A stretch of 64,000 nt of DNA from Glebionis coronaria. Its lineage: Eukaryota; Streptophyta; Magnoliopsida; Asterales; Asteraceae. Numbering within the stretch: position 1 is the stretch's first letter; every line of letters begins with the position of its first letter. The stretch covers positions 576,394,868-576,458,867 of the forward strand of contig CM046878.1 of NCBI GenBank assembly GCA_025667525.1. Direction: 5' to 3'. The position numbers and the translations under genes are program-made. Below are positions 11,388 to 21,037 of this stretch, piece after piece. The notes beneath the pieces are model-generated. The model had not been told where the DNA came from and ran no database searches. It worked only from the letters and a program-made list of their open reading frames with translations.

Positions 11388-11520
11388 ACATGTTTGACCT
11401 GACCGGTTCAACCGGTTAGACCGGGAACTGGAGAGTTGACCGGGCCATTGTGAGCCAGGTTTTCACTAAAACTTGACCCGGATTGAACCGCCGGGTTTTG
11501 ATCGACCTGGAACCATACCC
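11388..11520. mobile_element. Fragment of the CCGGTT-rich hAT-type family
   Basis: Words such as ccggttcaaccggtt match the complete copy at 25723-26473. Only an end portion is present, directly abutting the MULE-type element's target duplication. Confidence 0.6.
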
Positions 11521-12302
11521 TCTTTAATCTTGGTAGAGATTCGTTGACTGGGTTTTAATTTCTGTAAATTTGTGGGGGAGTGTGGGTATTTGATGAAAAT
11601 GAGATTTGCTAATTTGTGGGGGAGTGAGTAGTAGATGAAAATGAGATTCAGTCTATGTGCAGGTTTTTGTTTTGTGAATTATTTGACAAAACTAAAGAAG
11701 ATAAGGAAGATGGTAAGTCAAAGACTCAAAGGTTCTAATTTAAATGATTTTTTTACTAGTATACAACATGCCACGTGATTGAGTTTTTGGACATTAAAAA
11801 CAATAGATATTATAACCGTTGTTTGCTACCAAGTACTATATGCTGCTAATTATAATTATAATTATAACTTACACAAAAGATGAGAACATCGTTTACAAGA
11901 ACAGTGCCATTTGCCTCTCTTAACTCACTGTTGCAAGCTACAGTGACGAAGACATTCATGTAAGTTCTTTTTTTAATTTTTTTTCGATTTTAGTATATCT
12001 CGGTATCTTATCGAATTGATCTAAAGTTTACAACTCTTTAAGCCCAATTACACTTATCTCAATGGATCTTTGGTGGTGGACTCAACACTTCACTAGGATA
12101 GTGTTCTTCTCTTTGCACTTGGAGTGGAAGGGATGGAAGAACAAGATTCACTTCTTAAACAAGTAATAATCAAACAAATGATCAAAGATTTGAGTGATTA
12201 AAGAAGGGGTTTGAATCTGGAAATGAATGTGCAAAAGAGGTGAGGTGAAAAGCTGAGAATGGTCTACTATTTAAAGGACAAGGGAGCCAACGGCTATATC
12301 TG
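11521..12302. other. Unassigned; no gene seen
   Basis: Host or old repeat DNA. A short direct duplication (aatttgtgggggagtg) lies near 11567 and 11610. No supported coding region. Confidence 0.5.
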
Positions 12303-12372
12303 CCCGCGGTACCTTATCACAACCCGCGGTACCTTATCGATAAGGTACCGCCTATGCACTAAGGTACCACCG
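12303..12372. repeat. Clustered ggtaccttatc repeats with a 26-bp perfect palindrome
   Basis: The word cccgcggtaccttatc occurs at 12303 and 12323. The second copy is followed by its inverse, so 12326-12351 is an exact 26-bp palindrome centred on a ClaI-like atcgat core. A further aaggtacc word follows at 12360. Confidence 0.85.
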
Positions 12373-12883
12373 GACTAGACTCCGCTCCTTTTTGTCCTTT
12401 AGTGGTGGAGGTCTTATCTGGGTATAAAAAATATCCTGAAAGGATATTCTTAACAGAATAAGAATATGCCATTTTCAAATTTCAAATGATTAATTTAATA
12501 AAACATTTTCTTAAAAATAAAGTTTAATAAAAAAACTTGTCACATTTAATAAAAAGTGAGTTTTAAGAAAAGATTAAATCACTTGATCACTTGATTAAGG
12601 TTAGTACTTGTTTGTCCATACCTTAAGTGAAAATGGGTAAAATGAAAAATACTTGAACTCAAGAATTCGTTTTTCGTTGTTTTCGTAAATGCTTGTTTTT
12701 ACATATTGTCGTAATCAAAACTAAGCGAGACCGAAAATGCAAGTAACGTTTTTAGTCATTATTGCATTAACACTATTCAACACATATTCACAAAAGGAAG
12801 AAAAAGAAAAGAAAGTGGACTACGAGCTCAAGAACAAGATCTAACATTCTAGATTAGGACTTTGTAAATTTGGAGTGACCTCC
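12373..12883. other. Unassigned AT-rich DNA, possibly Copia internal 3' region
   Basis: No gene is supported. A purine-rich stretch near 12790-12830 precedes the LTR-like repeat and may be the non-coding tail of a truncated Copia element. Confidence 0.35.
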
Positions 12884-13249
12884 CTTTAGGGGATATTGTT
12901 GGAAATACGTTTTACGTATATAAAAAGTCTCGGTCACTCCAACAATGTAGTTATAGGCTCGTAGTAGTGTTTAATAATATTTATTATATAGCCCGACCCA
13001 TGATCATGTTCATGGGCCGGAGGGCCAAGTCCATTAAGGACTTGGGTATTTAAACCTCTTTCCACCATGGAAAGAGGGGTTGGTTGTTTATTTCTCACTT
13101 TTCATAATACAAGTTTCTTTCACTTCTCTCTCTAAGTTTCTCTCTCTAGAAAAACATCAACCCTCTTGATTCATAAAGATTATCATTGTTCTACATTTAT
13201 GTAATCATGAATGGATGTCAGCAACTATGTTTAATACAATATACATATT
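12884..13249 (+). repeat. LTR fragment, Copia-like
   Basis: A polypurine-like ctttaggggatat precedes TGTTGGAAATACG at 12898. The following sequence has a TATTTAAA promoter-like word near 13050, then pyrimidine-rich leader sequence, and ends ...aatatACA near 13249. The TG...CA limits would give 352 bp. No partner LTR or target duplication is visible, so this is a truncated 3' LTR or solo LTR. Confidence 0.5.
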
Positions 13250-13336
13250 CTCCCCCGGTTAAAGGGGAGCAAATTTTCCGAAACAAGCATGTGGTAGGTA
13301 CAACAATAACGATACAACTGTAGAAACAAACACCTA

Positions 13337-13357
13337 CCCCCCCCCCCCCCCCCCCCC
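13337..13357. repeat. Homopolymer C run
   Basis: About 21 consecutive C. Run length may be affected by sequencing error. Confidence 0.8.
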
Positions 13358-13385
13358 GACGAGTCTGATCAACTCAAAGGAAGAG

Positions 13386-13820
13386 GTCCGCTTGTAAAGG
13401 TTAAGAGCCTCATCGAGCGGTAGCTATTAGTTGTAAAGGTTAAGAGCCTCATCGACCGTGGTAAAGGTTAAGAGCCTCATCCACCGAAGCATAAGACCGC
13501 TTGTAAAGGTTAAAAGCCTCATCGAGTGGCAACATATTGGTTGTAAAGGTTAAGAGCCTCATCCACTGGAGCATAAGACCACTTGTAAAGGTTAAGAGCC
13601 TCATCGAGCGGCAGCATATTGGTTATAAAGGTTAAGAGCCTCATCGACCGTAGTAAAGGTTAAGAGCCTCATCCATCGAAGCATAATAAGACCGCTTGTA
13701 AAGGTTAAGAGCCTCATCAAGCGGCAACATATTGGTTGTAAAGGTCAAGAGCCTCATCAATCGTGGTAAAGGTTAAGAGCCTCATCCACTGAAACACAAG
13801 ACCGAAAGTCTATTGGTCAT
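13386..13820. repeat. Minisatellite with composite units
   Basis: The core taaaggttaagagcctcat occurs about eleven times. Units of 28-43 bp are arranged in higher-order blocks starting near 13388, 13497, 13579 and 13692, about 110, 82 and 113 bp apart. The 82-bp block lacks one internal unit. Tandem repeats of this kind are known next to the 3' end of Tat-type Ty3/gypsy elements. The coding remnant at 14292-14700 and a CCGGGGGAGAAT purine tract (minus strand, near 13251-13263) suit that reading. Confidence 0.85.
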
Positions 13821-14090
13821 AAAGTCGAAGCAAAAGGGCTGTGTATTAAAGGAATGGGAGGCCCTCAAGTCCTCATAAGAGGCCGAAAGCCTCATTCGAG
13901 CTGAGCCAAGGGCTGAGACTCAATACGCTGGAGCGCATCACAAAGGAACGGGCGTGCTCCTACCCTTCCGGATGTGAAGGCAAAACAAATACAATTGCAT
14001 AAAAATAAAGAGCTACTAATTAAAAAGTGGCGCACCGACAACATTAATATTAGCAAACATCAAAAGGGTGAATCATTACACGGCAGAAGA

Positions 14091-14224
14091 GCAACCGGAA
14101 CATACTCTGGTGCATAAAAGTTGGAAATTATTACATCATTTAATATAACCGGAACATACTCCGGTGCGAATAAAGTTGTTCAGATATTACATCATTAGGT
14201 ACAACCGGAACATGCTCTGGTGCA
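14091..14224. repeat. Three-copy tandem repeat
   Basis: The word accggaacatactctggtgc recurs three times at about 55-bp spacing with an intervening attacatcatt word. Confidence 0.75.
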
Positions 14225-14291
14225 AGTTAAAACAAGTCTAACACAAGAGATAAGCAAAAGAACATAAAAGACCCTACCACAAAGACATGCT

Positions 14292-14700
14292 TCACTGAAG
14301 GGCTGGTTGAGACGAGGTGGAGACAGTGGGGACGTGTGGAACCTTTTTGGGGACCTCTGGTTCATCCGGAGTAAGCTTCATAAGAGACCCTATTGAAAAA
14401 TCAAAAGACTTGCTCACCTTGTCGACGAAGGGGTAGGAAGGGGAAAACAGCTCATTAAATTTAGCCACTCACGCCTTGGCTTGAGAAAAGTCAAAATCCT
14501 TGGTCTCGGAGAGGGTCTTGGCCAGCGAATCCTCGGAGCGGTTAACCTTTATCCCATCATACTACCCCCCGGAATAACAGACATTCGCAACCTCGACCAC
14601 ATGTTGCTTGTATTCAGAGCTACCATGGAGCAAGCGGATGACATAAGGAATAAAGTCCTTAATAAGCCTGGTCCGGTAAGATGCAGCCTTACGAAGATTA
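14292..14700 (-). pseudogene. Retroelement coding remnant (Tat-like), two in-frame stops
   Basis: On the minus strand one frame reads from about 14700 to the stop at 14292, broken only by a TAG and a TGA. It has convincing protein character: LIKDFIPYVIRLLHGSSEYK, then SETKDFDFSQAKA and FNELFSPSYPFVDKV. I take it as a remnant of a Ty3/gypsy Tat-type coding region, because of this sequence style and the adjacent minisatellite. A short + strand open frame at 14481-14720 is its shadow. Without a database search the lineage is tentative. Confidence 0.5.
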
Positions 14701-14924
14701 TTTGTATTTACTTCAAATAACTGGTTATAAGCTTCAATAAGCTTTTCTCTCTGAGTTTGAGCTTATAAAAGCTTATGGATTACAATAGTTTTCATAGACC
14801 TTTATAACAAAAAAAACTTATTTTAAAAGCTCAAATCATCGTAAACACATACTTGTTCGTAAATATTTGTCTTTACGAAATGACGAATCTTATAAAATTG
14901 TAGTATATGTGAATGATTAGTAAG

Positions 14925-15620
14925 GAGAACGTGATGGTTAAGCTTGATTTCCTACGCATTGTAGGTAGGGATGGCAATTTTTGACACGACACGATAAACG
15001 ATACGAATTTGACATAAAGTTAAACATGTATGGGTCGAGTATAAACAGGTTTGGGTCAAAAACAGGTCAACCCGTATAACCCGTTTAATAACTGAGTCGT
15101 GTTTGGGTTGAGTAAGTATTAAACAGGTCGACGCGTGAACACGTTTAAGTATATCTAAACCTCTAAAAATGAATATATAACTTTAGTTTTATGTTGGATT
15201 TGGATTAAATATATTTTGTTATATAGTTAATAAGAGTGATCGAGCTGCCGTTATAATTCACATATGGTTGAAATCGTTGCATAACTATTTGTATGTTATG
15301 CTATCTTTTATTTTACATTTTTATCTCATTTTTTACATATAAATTAGTCAGATTGACAAAGGAACAACCTTATTAACCGCTTGACATATTTACTTAAACA
15401 TGTTAAATGGGTCAAAAATGGGTAACACGTGTTATTTAGGTGTGGATTAGGGTTGAGTTTCTTGACACGATTAATAAATGGGTCGAGTTAATGTTATAAA
15501 AACACGTTAACACGCGAACCTGAACAGCTCGACACGAACACGACTCGATTGTCACCCCTAATCGTAGGTCTTGTGTTCGAGCCTTCCAATTCCTCTTACT
15601 ATTTTTGCATTTACTTTTTA
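14925..15620 (+). mobile_element. tRNA-derived SINE-like copy split by a hAT element
   Basis: The left part (to 14966) has an A-box-like gatggttaagcttga. The right part (from 15569) has the B-box gtgttcgagcc. Removing 14967-15560 and one target copy brings the two boxes to normal spacing (about 35 bp). The pol III boxes are the evidence; the SINE's ends were not defined. Confidence 0.55.
14967..15560. mobile_element. Non-autonomous hAT element
   Basis: A 594-bp element with terminal inverted repeats TAGGGATGGCAAT (left) and TAGGGGTGACAAT (right, other strand). It is flanked by 8-bp duplications attgtagg/atcgtagg (one mismatch). Inside are inverted gggtcgag/cgacacg words and no coding capacity. 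It sits inside a SINE-like copy. Confidence 0.85.
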
Positions 15621-15693
15621 GTTTTATTTTATTATTCTTTAGTAATTATTGATAAATCTTATCTTTCAACGCAAAATAAGAAACTGACTATAA

Positions 15694-15790
15694 AGGGGTG
15701 TTTGGTTAAGCTTATGAGTGGGGCTTATATAAGCCATTTATGGCTTATATATCATAAGTATATAAGCTTATGTTAAGTGTTTGGTTAGCC
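15694..15790. mobile_element. MITE end with internal palindromes
   Basis: GGGGTGTTTGGTTAAGCTTA is a common plant MITE terminus, followed by ataagc/gcttat palindromes. No matching right end was found, so the copy is probably truncated. 14700-14770 has related gcttataaaagctta words. Confidence 0.4.
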
Positions 15791-16328
15791 TTATTAAAAT
15801 TAATAAAGTAAAATGACAAAAAAACATATGAATCTTAATACTTTATAAAACAGTTAGACCATTTTCTAAATTTAGTAGTCTTAAAATTTTAAGATTAAAA
15901 CATTTCTTTTTTGGGAAAGTTTATGCGCACAATGTTTAAAAGTCATTCAAAATTCTGGGAGTTATGCATACACATTTAAGAAAATTAAATATCCTATATC
16001 ATAATTTAAAAGTGTTTATTATGTAATAAATGTATATGTTTTTTTAATGTTGGGTCAATAACAACCTTAAAAATTAAATTTCTTTAAAACATGGTTGTAA
16101 CCGTCCTCCCATATTATAACAGCCGATATCAACCAAACTTATAAAAGCCCATTGCACAATCTTTTTAAAGCATGCATAAGATAGTTTTGGCTGTCGTTTT
16201 TTGTTTAAAACCCCTCGAACATACAACTCAACAGATGGACGTATTATTGTTTAGCAAAAGTTCATTTATAATTGGGTGGTCAGGAACGGGAAAACAACTA
16301 TTTTTTTACTATGAAGTTGTTACAAAAC
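15791..16328. other. Unassigned AT-rich DNA
   Basis: No gene seen. Confidence 0.5.
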
Positions 16329-16495
16329 GAGCGGGGTGGTTGAGCAGTTGAGCGGGGTGGTTGAGCAGTTGAGCGGGGTGGTTGAGCAGTTAAGAAGTGG
16401 GTTGGGCGGTTGAGTAGTGACTGTGGCGGTAGAGCAGTTGATCAGTGGTGGTGGAGCAGTTGATCAGTGGCGGTTGAGCAGTGGGATAGCGGTGG
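16329..16495 (+). repeat. 21-bp minisatellite
   Basis: Three near-exact 21-bp units (gttgagcggggtggttgagca) start at 16329, 16350 and 16371. They are followed by decaying ggtggttgagcagt variants to about 16495, just upstream of the calmodulin-like pseudogene. Confidence 0.85.
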
Positions 16496-16508
16496 AAACG
16501 GATCACAA

Positions 16509-16773
16509 AGCAAGAGCTAAATGACTCTTTAGAGAACATGAACATTTACATATGTGACAATGATCTTGTACAAATGATAGAGAACATAGATATGAACAAT
16601 GACGGGTGTGTTGTCACTGATGAATTTGGCGAGCTGTATTAAAGCATTATGGATGACCGCGAAAACGAGGAGAATGATCATGAAAGTTGATGTGGATGGT
16701 GATGGTATGGTTAGTTTTGATGAGTTTAAGGAGATGATGAGATCAGGTGGCTTTGCTGCTATGACGGAAAATT
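16509..16773 (+). pseudogene. Calmodulin-like (CML) pseudogene, two EF-hands left
   Basis: The frame from 16509 reads [19 protein letters not shown] and then an EF-hand loop with D-x-N-x-D-G spacing ([13 protein letters not shown]). It is broken by TAA at about 16639. A second loop ([13 protein letters not shown], near 16690-16730) is in another frame and ends AAMTEN-stop at 16773. An intact CML has four EF-hands, so the middle is deleted and the start is missing. The surviving pieces resemble the CML3/5/7 group. No promoter or start is evident; it is not functional. Confidence 0.75.
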
Positions 16774-17905
16774 GATGAAATTGTTAATCTAAATTATATA
16801 TGTTCTTTTGTTTTTTTGATCATTGTTTCGACTCGATTAATGGTTTTCATTCTGGGGATGTATATAGTTTGATGATCATCATTGATTCTTTAATTTGTTG
16901 AATTTTCGTTCTAATGTGAAATATCATTAGCTTCTTAATATGTGTAGTTTTGTTGTGTTGTTCAAGTCGATTTTACTTGATAAACATGTCTATCAGGGAT
17001 CGGGATCCTCTTAAATTGATATAAACATGACCGGTAATGTTTTCTGAACGAATTAAAGTATACTATTATACTCAAGACACTACCGTTTGGTGTGGAGCAG
17101 AGAAGGCCAACTTGGTTTTAAACAATTTACAGCCATTTTATAGGAAAATTTAAAAGAAAATTGTGGCTAAAATATAAAATTTTGACATTTTCGTTTTGAA
17201 TTTGAAAGCTATTTCCGTATGAACACTCACATTTCATATTCAGACATCTTTTTTCTGGTTTCTAACTAAGATTCAGACTATATTTTACTGGTATACTAAA
17301 TAACGTTTAAATTGATCGGATAGAGAAAGTCGTGACCTGCGATATAGTCAGCTGTGGTCCTGTGGTCCTGTGTTTTAGAAAGTACGGCCTGCTAAGAGCA
17401 GGACCCGAACAACGATTAACAGCACCGTATTGACCCGAAATGTCACATGTTTTGATAATGTTAATCAAAACAACTTAGTTTTGTTAAAGCTGTGAACTGT
17501 TGTCTTGCATCTCAACATGTGGTCATGTGCTACAAGTGCCTTAAATCATTCAAAAACAACTTAATTATCACATGAAGGTCAACTATTCTAGCACATCTCC
17601 TGCTGTATTTTTAAACAATCTGTGCATATGAACTATCCACGCCTAGCAAATTTGTTTCGGATTGATTTGTAGCTGTAATTGCATTACGGCCTGATCCAGT
17701 TTCTTTAAACAACAGTTACACAGGCATAAAAGCTTTTCTATAAAAAGAAGTGTACAGTGTTTCGGTTTGAAAAACAACTATCAAAATTGGCGTCAACATG
17801 TACATCTGATGCTAATGAAATGTGCAGTTACATCATCTTATATAATGATATACAGAAAATTTGATACAATGAGAGCGACTAATGAAGGGCTAGATCTCAT
17901 ATGAT
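16774..17905. other. Unassigned AT-rich DNA
   Basis: No coding or repeat structure supported. Confidence 0.5.
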
Positions 17906-18499
17906 TTAATGATGCTTCAGAAGATAGTCTCTTGATCTTATGTCAGCCTACAATCAGAAGAGTAAACCATGAAGAACAAATTTGTGCTAATCGAAAGATA
18001 TATGACAAGATTGGTCACTTTTTCCCCTGTTAGTGCAAATCAACAATTCTATAACTCATGATTTGTAATATTAGATAGGGATACGACGGAGACTAACATA
18101 ACATGAAACACAGTTTGCCTTAATGATGATTAAAATACTAAATATTGGGCGACATTGTTTATTTTACCTGCCTAATGGGCTCGGGGACACGGTATTTGCA
18201 AGTTCTTTTAACGACTTCAACTGTAGCATCAAGAGACACACGGTGGCCTAATGATACAAATATCGGTTTAAAGGACCCTCTACTTGAATTTATGGCCTAC
18301 AAAACCGAATGAAATAAAGAAGATAAATAAACTATGATTTTGTATCAAAACTTATGAAGCTAAAGTTACATATATTTGTTACCGCTCCCAAAGTGCTCCT
18401 TGAGTCCCCAATCAAAGAGATGAAGTCTGAGTTTAAGTTTTCTTCAGCTTCCATGAGCTCCCTTACTTTGGAGTTAGTAAGACCATCAACGTGATGTAG
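17906..18499 (-). pseudogene. Endonuclease V, last three exons only
   Basis: Three minus-strand exons in phase 0 carry the C-terminal end of an endonuclease V-like protein (cleaves DNA or RNA next to deaminated inosine). They are 18499-18383 (39 codons; LHHVDGLTNSKVRELMEAEE), 18296-18168 (43 codons; KPIFVSLGHRVSLDATVEVV, then CKYRVPEPIRQ) and 17947-17906 (ADIRSRDYLLKHH, stop). Introns have GT donors and AG acceptors. The IRQ-ADIRSR join across the last intron is the family's conserved C-terminal region. The N-terminal catalytic half, including the first conserved aspartates, is missing. Upstream sequence switches to an ABCG fragment in the same orientation. This is a truncated copy, either a relic or a piece captured by a transposon. 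Confidence 0.8.
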
Positions 18500-18899
18500 C
18501 TAAAAAGGAAAACAAAAAATAGAAAGATTGGTCATTCGGTTTTCATAGATTTTACAATCAGATGCCTATATAAAATGGTTTGCTAATCACATACTTCAAT
18601 ATTCAAAAGCATATAGTAATATTAACATCATTTTCATATAGTCATGCTAATATTCATTCGACATATCTAAGTGCCCGAAGTCAATGACCTATTGACTGAT
18701 GCTTTTAATTCACAAAGAAGGACCCTCTTTCTATTATTTACTGATTATACACCTTCAGTACTGATTTTAGTTTGTGAAAAAAATGACATATATCGAAATA
18801 ATGTAACTAGAAAGACCGAGAGAATGTACTTGAATCATTTTGTCGAGGTACACAGAGTTGCAGATGAAAATAGTATGAAAATGCAATCATCCATCTTAC

Positions 18900-19905
18900 A
18901 TATATGTTCTCGTGGTCCCTGATACACGATCTGGACCTCGGATAACAAGACGATGTTATCAAAGAGATCAAAGGTCTCGGGAGCAGGTTGTAGTAGGGAC
19001 ATGAAGACTGTTGACTCGTTGAAGTGAGCAATTTGCTGCATACATTTGACTATCTGAAATGTAGTGGAACTGTCTAGACCTGTTGATATATCATCCATAA
19101 ATAGAGTTTTTGCAGGTCCAACAAGCATCTCTCCTGTGGTTACGTGCTTCTTTTGTCCTCCAGAGATACCTCGTATCATTTGATCTCCAACAAAGGTGTC
19201 ACGACAGACATCAAGGCCCAATATCTGTTTTGGTTTAACAAACATATAAATAATTCCTAATTTTTATTAAGAAAATATAAAGATTAAAACTTCATCAATC
19301 CCTACTTACTCTGAGAGTGTAGTAAGTTATCAAACTACTCTGATTTCCTTCAATAGCAGTCGCCTTCATGAAAAGATCGACTTCGGCTTCTGGGTGGATC
19401 CCTGCTTCCTTTTCTCTTCTCGCAAGCTTCTGCAACATTTCTGTATTTCATTGTCTAGTTAAAAATCAAACATTATCAATTTCAAAATTTAACACAAAAC
19501 CGTAGTACAGTAGTATTAAAAAAGAAAGTTTAGTTACCTAAACGAGATCCAACTCCTTGACATCTTGCTGAGAAATCAAAGGTTTCTTTAACCGTCATTT
19601 CTCCTTGATGAAGATCGTGCTGACTAATGTAGGCTGCTGTCCTCCGAGGTTCAAATTCATTTAACTTATAACCATCGTAAGTTATCTCTCCATCAATCCT
19701 TAAACATCGATCTAGTCTTCCCACCAAGGCAAATAGAAGTGTCGTCTTACCAGATGACGGTGGCCCCATCAGAAGTCATACTGTAACATTACGAAATTGT
19801 GCTTACTAACTACTTACACAACAAAAACAACACTAACAACAAATAAAACAGAATATGAACTTACCTTCCTGGTTTGAGAATCCCGGATCATTTCTCTCCA
19901 ACTAA
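18900..19905 (-). pseudogene. PDR-type ABCG transporter fragment (first nucleotide-binding domain)
   Basis: Minus-strand exons encode part of NBD1 of a pleiotropic-drug-resistance ABC transporter. A short exon near 19905-19864 ends SGILKPG. Exon 19769-19538 carries Walker A (GPPSSGKTT) and [17 protein letters not shown]. Exon 19440-19310 carries [19 protein letters not shown]. Exon 19224 to about 18900 carries the signature [20 protein letters not shown], then [13 protein letters not shown]. Splice sites and phases fit between the last three. Damage: a short deletion just before Walker A shifts the frame, the first exon has a frame break, and homology stops after VYQGPREH, so the rest of the NBD and all membrane segments are absent. 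An intact gene has over 1,400 codons. The copy cannot make a transporter. Confidence 0.82.
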
Positions 19906-21037
19906 AAACACTGATTTCACTCGAGCATTTCAACAAACACCTTATACACATAACAAAAAACACCCAAATTCACACACCAAACATCATAATTAACAAAAAC
20001 CCCAAATGGGTCATCACTAAACCCTAAATTCACACATCAATAATCATAAAAAATTGCAAAAATACCTAACAACAGCTTCTTCTTTGCTCTGAAGCGAATT
20101 CATATCAAGAAAACACTTCTTCAAATCAAGTGGGTCATCAACACATTGTCCCAAGAAGGTGAATTCCTTTCGTCACTTTTCTCTTCAATTACATAAAGGA
20201 AATGAATTTGTTTATAATGTGATTTCTTGGTTAAGCTCTGGAATTGGATACAAATGAGAAGAAAACAGAAGAAAGAAGAAAGAAGAAAGAAGAAAGAGGA
20301 AGAGACAGAGATAAGAAAATAAAATTAAGGGTATATTTCTAATTTCAATATTTTAATAATATAATAAATATTGTGTCAGTCAGACACATGGCAATAAAGT
20401 AGTGGAGTTGTGCATTTGTGCAGTTGTGAAGTGCTCAACATGATCATATTGGTCTTTAGTGGGAAACTTGACCATGATAAGGTTATGAAATGATCAAAAT
20501 GAACAAATTAGTCTTTTTCCCTTCTTCTTTTTCCAACTACACACGCCAACCAGTATGTCAGAAACTCTTCATTTCCCCAATCCCCTTCCTCACCTTTTCA
20601 TTATCCGATCTAAAATATATCTTCAATTCACGATCTATTTTTATACACTAATTCACAAGTACCCTTTGATTTCATGTCATCTACAACCACAAGTCCACAA
20701 CTGTATGAAGTAAGTGTTTAACATTTGGATATTTACTTTGCATTTAATTTCGTTAATTTTGTTGAATTAATTTTGTTGAATTAATTGTGTTGAATTAATT
20801 TTATTGAATTAAATTGAATGTTGAGTGATAATCTTGTCGTACTAATCACGAGTTTATAAGAACTTTTGTTAAATTAATTGAATGTTGAATTACATTTACT
20901 TGCACAATGAAAATGATCATGTTTGATGTTGGTTAAGTTTTGATTATAAACTAAACATATGTTCTTTTAAACTAATCTGTTTGTACTACATATAGCTTGT
21001 TAATGACAAAGTTTTTCATTTTCTAAACATTGTAGGT
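19906..21037. other. Intergenic; upstream of the hAT transposase
   Basis: No gene seen. A (GAAGAAA)n microsatellite lies at about 20256-20301. A possible non-coding exon before the transposase ends near 20709 (gaagtaag donor), with an acceptor (ttgtag) just before the ATG at 21038. Confidence 0.5.
20256..20301. repeat. GAAGAAA microsatellite
   Basis: Six or so tandem gaagaaa units. Confidence 0.8.

Noticed and set aside
13386..13820. CRISPR-like array
   Set aside because: The repeats are directly abutting composite minisatellite units without unique spacers, in plant nuclear DNA.
15694..16150. Complete GGGGTGTTTGG MITE
   Set aside because: No inverted partner of the left end could be found.
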